Of a DNA stretch of 64,000 nt, positions 24,711 through 32,370 are shown one piece after another. Every line of letters begins with the position of its first letter. Within the stretch, counting starts at the first letter, position 1. A program made the translations under genes and the position numbers. This stretch comes from Caproiciproducens faecalis. Lineage in GTDB: Bacteria > Bacillota > Clostridia > Oscillospirales > Acutalibacteraceae. The notes under the pieces are model-generated. The model was not told where the DNA came from and did no database searches. It saw only the letters and a program-made list of their open reading frames with translations. Where the stretch lies: positions 1-64,000 of the forward strand of contig NZ_JAGFNZ010000001.1 of assembly GCF_019448085.1 (NCBI RefSeq), read 5' to 3'.

Positions 24711-26183
24711 TTAGTTATCAGCCGCAAGTGCGGCTGGATACAGATGATACGTAAACTTCAAGTCGCAGTAGGCAGTGGCCGACGTGCCATTGCTGCCAAT
24801 ACGGATGTACAGTCCATAACCGGCAGGCACACGGCTTTGCCGCATGGCGATCTGAACGTGCTGAGCCTCAGCGGAACTGTCCGAACCAATAGGCGTGCTC
24901 CTTGAGATTCGAGTAAATGTCTGCTCGTCGTTTGAAATATAAAAATCCAGCTCTTTTTCGCTTGTATCCGATTGACGGCAGATAGTGACCAGGTGGCAAT
25001 CATATGGCACTGGGATAAGAGGGTCGTCTTGACCGCCGATTACCACACTACCTATGGGCAGAATTGTGTGCAGAGGGCCTCTGACGCTGTTTGCACCACC
25101 CGATCCGGTGGTATTCCCCGACAAGACATACCGCAGGTGTGGCATACGAGTGAAAGCGTTGATGGTTGACGTCGCGGTGGAGGTGAACGTCAGGGCGGTG
25201 TTGGTGTCCTCGGACTTTTCCAACAAAAACAGGCTTTCTCCGGGGACAATGGATATATCACCTACGGAAAACCGCTGTTTTGTCCAGTAACCCGTACAGG
25301 TAGGATGCGGATTTGTTCCGCTGCCATAGGTAATGTTCGCCGCATCCTGGACACCCCTTATGGCTTCGGCCAACTTTTTCACGGTGCTGCTGAGATTGCT
25401 CTGAACCAGTACCTGCACGGTATTTGCCGCAGGGATGCCCAAAGCTGAAACAAACGTATAGGTCACGCTGTCCAAGACCATATTGTTGCCCGCCGAGATG
25501 CCAGTAAAGGTGATGGACGCTCTCCGGCTCGCCATGTCCGGTGCTGAGGCTGTTTCAACCGGGTGCAGATGGTTGAGGATAATTCCAGTTCGGGTATACA
25601 GCTTGTCGCGCATGCTCAACATTTCGTTGTGCGTAGTATTAAGAAGTGTATGGCTGTCATTTAGCAGCCCGTGTGAGGTATTGAGCAACGTATAATTGTC
25701 GTTCAGTAATCCGTGCGTAGTGCCAAGCAAGGTGTAGTTATCATTTAACAGGTTGTAGGTGAGATTGAGCAGCGCATAAGCGTCGTTCACATCGATTGCC
25801 GCAAGGGCAGAAAGCACCTGATTCAGCCATTCTTGTGCGGGAGGCTCCGGCGGTTCGGCAATACCGTCCGAAAGAGCCTCCTCCACGATGGTGAGCACTC
25901 GCGCGCTTTTCCCGACCACATCTTCATGGGTAACCCTGATTTCCAGCTGTCCCACACCGACGATTTCGGTTTCAGCCGTGCCGGGTGACCAGGTCAGCAC
26001 GCCGTCTGAGTAGCTTGTGACCACGGGATAGGCAATACCGTCCGGCCGTTTATATATGGCAGTCAACGTCTCGCTGGGATATTCGTTGCCAAGCAAACCG
26101 GAGACATCAAACTCCAGCTTGCGGAAATGGTTCTCTCCACGCCGACCGATGAACACCGTTGCAGACTTTTTCAAATCAATCAT
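24711..26183 (-). CDS. Baseplate/fibre protein with BppU-like N-terminus and heptad repeats
   Basis: The 490-residue protein starts with a domain like the BppU N-terminus (about 1-115: TVFIGRRGENHFRKLEFDVS), followed by a helical repeat region (130-190) in which LLNDNYTLLNTTHG-type 14-residue units recur about four times, fitting a trimeric coiled-coil stalk. The C-terminal half (210-490) is beta-rich, as in receptor-binding or carbohydrate-binding heads. It overlaps the holin start by four bases. It probably decorates the tail tip and binds the host surface. Confidence 0.75.
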   Translation of the reverse strand: MIDLKKSATVFIGRRGENHFRKLEFDVSGLLGNEYPSETLTAIYKRPDGIAYPVVTSYSDGVLTWSPGTAETEIVGVGQLEIRVTHEDVVGKSARVLTIVEEALSDGIAEPPEPPAQEWLNQVLSALAAIDVNDAYALLNLTYNLLNDNYTLLGTTHGLLNDNYTLLNTSHGLLNDSHTLLNTTHNEMLSMRDKLYTRTGIILNHLHPVETASAPDMASRRASITFTGISAGNNMVLDSVTYTFVSALGIPAANTVQVLVQSNLSSTVKKLAEAIRGVQDAANITYGSGTNPHPTCTGYWTKQRFSVGDISIVPGESLFLLEKSEDTNTALTFTSTATSTINAFTRMPHLRYVLSGNTTGSGGANSVRGPLHTILPIGSVVIGGQDDPLIPVPYDCHLVTICRQSDTSEKELDFYISNDEQTFTRISRSTPIGSDSSAEAQHVQIAMRQSRVPAGYGLYIRIGSNGTSATAYCDLKFTYHLYPAALAADN

Positions 26184-26608
26184 GCTCCATCACCCGGCTT
26201 TGTTGAATCGTCGCTCCGCCCGTGAAGCTGTTCCAGAGCTGCCTTGAGCTTGTCGGGGATAGGTAATCCCAGGTGCGCCGCGTTCTCCAGCATGGACACG
26301 CCCTCATTGGAGCAGTAGAAAAAGATAACGGCGGTGCGAATAACCTCGCCGTTTCCGATGAGATAGATGTCCATGATATGCCCGACACCCACCATTGCGA
26401 AAATCAGCACCTTCTTGCAGATGCCCTTAAAGCCGACCTCGCTGGACAGCTTTTTGTCAGCGATGGCGCACATGACACCGGTAATGTAGTCCACGATTAC
26501 GAACACGAGCAGCGCGTAGAGGAAGCCATCAAAGCCACCGAAAAACCAGCCAAAAAAGCCGCCTATTGCTGCCACTAATACTTGAATCCAGTTCCATACT
26601 TCTTTCAT
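26180..26608 (-). CDS. Phage holin (phage_holin_4/TcdE-like)
   Basis: The 142-residue membrane protein has three to four hydrophobic segments (about 8-26, 28-48, 65-85, 88-105), the motif VDYITGVMCAIADKKLSSEVGFKGICKK typical of the toxin-secretion/phage-lysis holin family in its conserved spacing, and a charged soluble tail. Holins open the membrane so that the amidase reaches the wall. The amidase gene lies two genes downstream. Confidence 0.9.
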   Translation of the reverse strand: MKEVWNWIQVLVAAIGGFFGWFFGGFDGFLYALLVFVIVDYITGVMCAIADKKLSSEVGFKGICKKVLIFAMVGVGHIMDIYLIGNGEVIRTAVIFFYCSNEGVSMLENAAHLGLPIPDKLKAALEQLHGRSDDSTKPGDGA

Positions 26609-26639
26609 TTACAAAACCTCCGTATGTGAATTTTGGTAT

Positions 26640-26672
26640 ATAAAAAGCGCTCCCGCCGTAGCGAGAACGCTG
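26640..26672 (-). terminator. Terminator between fibre gene and holin gene
   Basis: On the minus strand AGCGTTCTCGC and GCGGGAGCGCT pair and are followed by TTTTTATATA. It would separate tail from lysis expression in part. Confidence 0.65.
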
Positions 26673-26686
26673 AAACATATATCCGG

Positions 26687-29041
26687 CTACAGGGACAGGA
26701 GCAGTTCCTGCAGCTGGATCATGACCGCAGCTTTTGGCCGGCCGGTCCCAATGGACAGCCATGTTACAGGCGGGACATCAAAGACTGATGAGGAATCAAA
26801 ACCGTTGATCACCGTAATGACAGGCTCGATGGCTTTTCGAAGCTCCGTAATATGGAACGGCCAGTTTTTGACCGTGGTTTTTCCAGCGGCAATGTCCTCA
26901 TTCCAAATTGTGGAGGATAGACCGTAATAGCTCCGCACTGTGTTTACAGCCATTCGGAGCGTCTTGATATGCGCTGCCTTAACATGAGTTTCGTTCGCGG
27001 TGATTGTCTCAAACGGCGTCGGCAGCACTGTAAAAGTCCGCACAACCTCCGGACTTGCCGACTCGATATCACTATCAAGGCAGCGGATAGTAATCGTGTG
27101 GTTTCCAGCTTCCAAAGTTTCTGCTTGATATATTGTTTTAGCACCGTTGCCGAGATAGCCGCTCGTGGAAAACCTCTCGGGATTGTCTACGCTGTTAACC
27201 CAAGCACCCGCATCGATTTTAACTTCTACAATCTGTGACTGTCCGTCCGGCTCGATGCCTGTTGTAATCATAAAGCGTGGAGTGGAATTATAGATGGAAC
27301 TGCCGGATATCGGACAGACGATAAAGGGAGCAGTCGGAGGACTGTTTTTCTTCACTGTTCCGCTGACTACATAAGAAGAAACAGCGTCTAAGGTATCGGT
27401 TACGCTGATTCGGTAGCGGGTATATGTTCCGATTATCTGAGAGGCATTCGCTGAATACGTCCCCGAGGTGGCACTTGAAACGACGGTAGTCAGTGCTTCG
27501 TATGCTGACCAATTCGTTCCGTCCGTGGAGGTGGCCCGCTGAATGACATACTGTTTAATGGTACTGGTTCCCGGCGCTGCTCCGCTCCACGCAAGGGTTA
27601 CGGTGTTTCCTTCATAGATCGCGGGCGCGGCGGTAAAGGATACCGGAGGCGTTGGAAGTGTATTTTTGCGAACAGTATTGCTGGACACTGTCCAATCAGA
27701 GTAGTAACTTTCACCGGCAGCGCCTTGTGTTCGCACTCTGAACTGACGGTAATTGCCCCTCGTGACGGGAGGACTGACGCTGACACTATTGCTTGTGGAG
27801 GTAGTGTTCACAGTCATCAGGGCTGTCCAATCTCCCCAGTTGATGTTGTTGGAAGAGTCACAATATTGAATTTCATAAGATGTTATAGCATTGCCTGCGC
27901 CGTCAGACGCACCGCTCCACGAGAGGGTTACGTTTCCTTCAGCCAATGCCGCGCTAACTGAGCATACTGTTGGCGCTCCACAGGCCGTGACGTCGCAGTA
28001 GATACTGTTGCTGATTTTTTCTACTGAATAAACATCAAATGTGTCTATCGTCCAAATACCAAATTGCGTATAAGTTCCCGGCGTGCTCGATACAGACGGA
28101 TTATAGCTACCTCCGCTGGCCGACAATGTCAGTGTGACAAGCACATTCCACGCGCTCCAGGTGATATTGTCCGTCGAGGTACGTCTGGCGATCTGGTAGC
28201 CCTTCACCGCACTGGTTCCTCCTGATGCACCGCTCCACGTCAGTGTAATTGTCTCGTTACTGTATACTGAAGGAGATGCAATGGCTGAAGTCGCCGGTTT
28301 TGGAGCGGTATTTCTGCGGACGGAGTTCGTGGATACCTTCCATGCGGAGTAGTAGCTTGCTCCTGCCGTTCCGCGTGTTCGCACTTGGAATCTACGGTAA
28401 TTGCCTCTTGTGGAAGGAGGAGATGTAGCCACACTGCCGCTTGTCGCGGTGGTGTCCACAGTGGCCAGCGCTGTCCATGCTCCCCATGTGGAATTATCTG
28501 TTGAATCGCTGTACTGAATCTCATAACTGGAAATTGCATTGCTTATGCCGCCCAACGCTCCACTCCATGAAAGTGTAACCCCGCCTTCCGAAAGTACAGG
28601 GCTTACCGAACAGGAAGTCGGTGCGGTGCAAGCTGTGGTAAGGAGCGCTGAACTTAACACCGTATAGCTTGAGTTGTCGATTACACCGGAAGAAAGCGAC
28701 ATTCTTCCGTCCGACACCACCTTAAAGCGCACACCCTGTGTGGCGTTTCCCGTTGTGGAAGCACAGGTGACTGTAACATACCTAAGCCTCGGAGTAGTCC
28801 CGTCCCAATCGTCTCCGTCCGCCGCCTTGATGCGCACTTGTGCAGATGAGCCGTTTACGGTCATGGTACAAAGCAAAGCATAACCGCTGTGGATGTATGA
28901 GCCCGAGGAACCCAGCGCAGCGGAGATGGTGAAGTTATAGGTCATCTGGCTGTTGTTCGGACGGCTCTTCGTATAGGTTATGGTGTAATGCACGGTCGGG
29001 CCTGAACCCGCCTGCAATGATATGCCATTAATATCTGCCAT
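26687..29041 (-). CDS. Large tail-fibre protein with fibronectin type III repeats
   Basis: The 784-residue protein contains about five tandem beta-sandwich units of roughly 95-100 residues resembling fibronectin type III domains, marked by recurring CSVSPVLSEGGVTLSWSGA, SYEIQYSDSTDN and RRFQVRTRGTAG stretches (about 140-600). The N-terminal 130 residues form a separate beta domain and the C-terminus (690-784) is helical (HVKAAHIKTLRMAVNTVRSY). Such proteins help phages stick to cell-surface sugars. Domains two and four are close copies of each other. Confidence 0.8.
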   Translation of the reverse strand: MADINGISLQAGSGPTVHYTITYTKSRPNNSQMTYNFTISAALGSSGSYIHSGYALLCTMTVNGSSAQVRIKAADGDDWDGTTPRLRYVTVTCASTTGNATQGVRFKVVSDGRMSLSSGVIDNSSYTVLSSALLTTACTAPTSCSVSPVLSEGGVTLSWSGALGGISNAISSYEIQYSDSTDNSTWGAWTALATVDTTATSGSVATSPPSTRGNYRRFQVRTRGTAGASYYSAWKVSTNSVRRNTAPKPATSAIASPSVYSNETITLTWSGASGGTSAVKGYQIARRTSTDNITWSAWNVLVTLTLSASGGSYNPSVSSTPGTYTQFGIWTIDTFDVYSVEKISNSIYCDVTACGAPTVCSVSAALAEGNVTLSWSGASDGAGNAITSYEIQYCDSSNNINWGDWTALMTVNTTSTSNSVSVSPPVTRGNYRQFRVRTQGAAGESYYSDWTVSSNTVRKNTLPTPPVSFTAAPAIYEGNTVTLAWSGAAPGTSTIKQYVIQRATSTDGTNWSAYEALTTVVSSATSGTYSANASQIIGTYTRYRISVTDTLDAVSSYVVSGTVKKNSPPTAPFIVCPISGSSIYNSTPRFMITTGIEPDGQSQIVEVKIDAGAWVNSVDNPERFSTSGYLGNGAKTIYQAETLEAGNHTITIRCLDSDIESASPEVVRTFTVLPTPFETITANETHVKAAHIKTLRMAVNTVRSYYGLSSTIWNEDIAAGKTTVKNWPFHITELRKAIEPVITVINGFDSSSVFDVPPVTWLSIGTGRPKAAVMIQLQELLLSL

Positions 29042-29055
29042 TGTCCTTCGCCTCC

Positions 29056-29559
29056 TTATTCATAGAATGCCGTCACAAGAGAGTTGACCAGCCCGCAAAG
29101 GCTGGTGTTCAACCTGGTATCGGTAATGTTATTCGCGGCGATCGACGTGGCGGCAGCTGGTATCAGTACATCTGCGATACCAAGTTCATAAACATCACTG
29201 GTCCTTGTCAGTGCCGGAGCCGATGGTGTAGCAGCGGGTGTACCAACGACGACGGCAAGCTGCATATTCCGGCTGACCTTGCTTAATCGAACCACAACCC
29301 GGTCAATTCGGGGATTGCTTCCGTTTGCCGTGGTGAGCGGTATATTTAAGGTGTCTGTATTCTCATACCGATACCCATTAATCCACGCGCTGCCAGCTGC
29401 TACGCTCACCGCCAATCCGCTTCCCGGAGACACTTGAAGATTTGTAGCCACCGCATAAAATACACCGTTTGAGACAAGGCTTCCAAAATACGATGCAAAA
29501 TCCGCCGCGTCATAGATTCTGTCTCCATCCGATGAGTTGAAAAATCCGCTTTTCTCCAT
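29056..29559 (-). CDS. Tail-tip/baseplate protein
   Basis: The 167-residue protein starts MEKSGFFNSSDGDRIYDAAD and has a beta-rich body with GSGLAVSVAAGSAWINGYRY and IDRVVVRLSKVSRNMQLAVV. This pattern is common in small structural proteins at the tail tip of Firmicutes siphoviruses (adsorption apparatus). Its exact role is unknown. It sits between the hub gene and the fibronectin-type fibre gene. Confidence 0.7.
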   Translation of the reverse strand: MEKSGFFNSSDGDRIYDAADFASYFGSLVSNGVFYAVATNLQVSPGSGLAVSVAAGSAWINGYRYENTDTLNIPLTTANGSNPRIDRVVVRLSKVSRNMQLAVVVGTPAATPSAPALTRTSDVYELGIADVLIPAAATSIAANNITDTRLNTSLCGLVNSLVTAFYE

Positions 29560-29574
29560 ATTGATTTCCTCCCG

Positions 29575-31509
29575 TTAAGCTCTTGCGTAAGAGCAGGATA
29601 TTAGATAATAGCCAGTGGGTAGCGTGGATGCGGCGGCATTCGCCACAACCCCGCTCGCATTGATTGTAATCGGCATATTGGTACCATTGCCACCCACCGC
29701 AGTCGCTACCGAGCGTACCGTCGAATAGGGGTAAAAGTTAGCGTTCGTGATTGTTAGAATTGTGCCGCCGGAGGCAACACCTGAAGAACCCACATTGATC
29801 TGCATTCCGATTGAAACAACACCCTTATTCACAAATGACATATTATAGCCCATGCTCACGTCGCTACCAAGCGAGTAAGTGAGGGATGTATCAGCTTCCT
29901 GAGCCATCTTTGCAGTAGTGACACCACCGTTTGCGATCCTCGTGCCTGACACCGGTGCGTTATAGACGTTGTTAATGCTGGCAGCAAATGTGCTCCCCCG
30001 AACTGCGGCAGCTATGTCTGTAAGTGTGCCGAGCGGGAAGCTCAGCCAGTTCGCAGTGCCCGACGGATTGTTGTATACGAACAGGGAAATTACATAAAAC
30101 GTCATGGTATTGCGAGATATAAAGAAACCCATTGCTCTCTGGTAACCGGTCCCCGTGCTGTCACCGTTGTGTTTTACCAGAAAGACATGCCCGTCATCAC
30201 TCGGCTGGTCGCTGAATTTATTGCCGCTCCATGAAGTGAAATAAAAGGCTTCTCCTGCTGCCATGTTGTGAAGAGCATACTGGCCGGCCGATATAGTACC
30301 CGCACCCACGTTGATTTCAAGCGCGGGTAGCTTTCCGAACAAATTGTTCACAGTAGCAGTAAAGGTTTCTCCTTGAATATCCGGGTCCACCTCCGACAGA
30401 TCTCCCAGCGTTTCCGCTACCTGAGCTATACCGGTCGGGGCCGATAACGCCGTTTTGACCGCACTCATGTCGGAACGGATCTTCTGTGCGATTGTAAGCT
30501 CAGCCTTTCCGAATACAACGCTGATGTTCAAACCGTCTGCGTCATAGTTTTCTTCAACTTCGGTGATGCGCGTCGTCATCGATACGCCCCATGCCTTGGA
30601 GATTACTTTGACGGTCTGTCCAAGGTCGAAATCAGTCTTGTAGGTTAAGTTGCCGTGGGGGTTCACAGAGGTATCGAACGAATAACGAATTCCCTGTTCG
30701 CTCAGCTTGCTCTGTCCCCGGAAAATCAGTGCATCATTATAACCTGTACCGAAGTCAGCCTCCTGCAGGTCTTTAGCGTCCACAAAAATTTCGCGCCGGG
30801 TCTCGCCGGAGCCGCTTGTAATGGCGGCAAATGTTCGGCTTTCTCCCTCGCCTTCGCCGCCGATTAGAGCAGTGTTGGCATAATCTGTCGCGCTCTCTGT
30901 ATAGCTCTGTTCCGTCAGGTTCTCATATTCCTTGGAGAACACTGCTTGAGAATTAACGCCCTTATACAGCGTCACGGTAAAGATACGTGTAGCCGGAGTA
31001 AATACGGTTTTAATTCCGATATCCGAGGCACCGCATAGCTCCGTCACTGTATCCATCAGGTTCCGGTACGATATCTGGGTGCTGACGGACACGCCCAGAT
31101 TCGGGGACGAGAAGACGATGCCATCGATTTTCCTTGCCGCATCAGAGGGGCTGAGGAGGTTATGATTTATTAGCTGCTCAACGCAGTCGGAGAGATCTCC
31201 GGATAGTACTTCGGTTTGCCATAAAATACGGCGGGAGAGTAATGATGTAGCAAAGCGGCCGCTTGCGGTAATGATTTCTTTTTCCGCCTGAGCCATTTCA
31301 AGATGCTCAATGATACCGGCTTCCTCATCATCGTTCTTCCAGATGAAGTTTCCTTCTTGTAGAAGTGCAGTGTTTTCCGGCGTCGCGATAGCCTTCAGTT
31401 CAAAGGAGCCGCACTGTGAGTAACGTCTCGTCCATCGCAGGTATTCAAAGGACTCTACGATACCTGTAAGCTCCCGGTTTTGGTTGTAGATATACAGTTC
31501 CATACTCAC
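29575..31509 (-). CDS. Tail hub protein, ReqiPepy6 Gp37-like
   Basis: The 644-residue protein has the N-terminal region of the siphovirus Gp37-like tail-associated family (about 1-380: LYIYNQNRELTGIVESFEYL, RRYSQCGSFELKA, WQTEVLSGDLSDCVEQLINH), which forms the hub ring below the distal tail protein. The C-terminal part (400-644) is beta-rich and Ser/Gly-rich. The start may be GTG 31509, overlapping the upstream stop, or ATG 31503 with GGGGGTG before it. Confidence 0.8.
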   Translation of the reverse strand: MSMELYIYNQNRELTGIVESFEYLRWTRRYSQCGSFELKAIATPENTALLQEGNFIWKNDDEEAGIIEHLEMAQAEKEIITASGRFATSLLSRRILWQTEVLSGDLSDCVEQLINHNLLSPSDAARKIDGIVFSSPNLGVSVSTQISYRNLMDTVTELCGASDIGIKTVFTPATRIFTVTLYKGVNSQAVFSKEYENLTEQSYTESATDYANTALIGGEGEGESRTFAAITSGSGETRREIFVDAKDLQEADFGTGYNDALIFRGQSKLSEQGIRYSFDTSVNPHGNLTYKTDFDLGQTVKVISKAWGVSMTTRITEVEENYDADGLNISVVFGKAELTIAQKIRSDMSAVKTALSAPTGIAQVAETLGDLSEVDPDIQGETFTATVNNLFGKLPALEINVGAGTISAGQYALHNMAAGEAFYFTSWSGNKFSDQPSDDGHVFLVKHNGDSTGTGYQRAMGFFISRNTMTFYVISLFVYNNPSGTANWLSFPLGTLTDIAAAVRGSTFAASINNVYNAPVSGTRIANGGVTTAKMAQEADTSLTYSLGSDVSMGYNMSFVNKGVVSIGMQINVGSSGVASGGTILTITNANFYPYSTVRSVATAVGGNGTNMPITINASGVVANAAASTLPTGYYLISCSYARA

Positions 31510-32357
31510 ACCCCCAAAAACTGCGGACGGTAATATATGCTGACCTCCAGCAGATCCATATTGACTGAAGCATCGTAGCGCAGAGTATTGACTCCAGCGG
31601 CGAGCTGAAAGAACGCTGAACCGGTATCCAAAAGTGAGAAAGCGTTTGTCACCGTTGTACCGTTGACGCTAACGACGCGCTTGCCTGCGAAATGGGTGTA
31701 TACCCGCAGCTCGTCTCCTGCACTCATCGTCGTAAGGAGACGGATGTACTCCCCAGTGTCCATGTTCAGCAGTTCAGGATTCGTCACCGTTCCCAAAGCT
31801 TGAAAAATGATCTCACAGCCACAAGAAACGTCGCCAATATTGTCTACCGTGATAATCTGACTGGGCTGGCGCATTCCAAATTCCATGCCGCTTTCGGGTA
31901 GCTCCAATTCAAATTCGAACATCGGTATCCAGGACGCCAGTTCTTCACGCACTTCATCCTGTGTCTCAAAGAAGGGCGACGGGCAGAGCAGACTGACAAA
32001 GAAGCTGGGTATCCGCTGCCGCGTGGAAATCGTAAAGCCCGCCTCCTCTACAACACAGGCAATTTGCCGCTCCCGGTACAGAAGCGTTCCACTCACCTTG
32101 GGGCTGAATATTTGAAGAAAGCGGTGCCTTTGCGCATAGGCTTCATCAGGCGTGCCTGCTATGACTGTACCTTCCAGCGTAATATTGCGCATATCCAGCG
32201 TAGAGGAGATGTAAAAAGCGCCGTCCTGATCCGGCGCTTTGAAAGTGTTAACGGTCTGGCGTATGTCGCCTATGCCGTCTATCTTTGTAAGGAAATACGG
32301 GCGGCCTTGTTTGAGCGTAATGCTTTTGCCGTCTGCATTAATATAAGTTAGTTCCAT
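31506..32357 (-). CDS. Distal tail protein (Dit family)
   Basis: The 283-residue protein follows the Dit/phage-tail family: N-terminal beta domain with DGAFYISSTLDMRNITLEGT and a C-terminal galectin-like domain (about 165-283). Dit forms a ring between the tail tube and the hub. It lies between the tape-measure and hub genes, the expected position. AAAGGAGG precedes ATG. Confidence 0.85.
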   Translation of the reverse strand: MELTYINADGKSITLKQGRPYFLTKIDGIGDIRQTVNTFKAPDQDGAFYISSTLDMRNITLEGTVIAGTPDEAYAQRHRFLQIFSPKVSGTLLYRERQIACVVEEAGFTISTRQRIPSFFVSLLCPSPFFETQDEVREELASWIPMFEFELELPESGMEFGMRQPSQIITVDNIGDVSCGCEIIFQALGTVTNPELLNMDTGEYIRLLTTMSAGDELRVYTHFAGKRVVSVNGTTVTNAFSLLDTGSAFFQLAAGVNTLRYDASVNMDLLEVSIYYRPQFLGV

Positions 32358-32370
32358 AGCCGTCCCTCCT

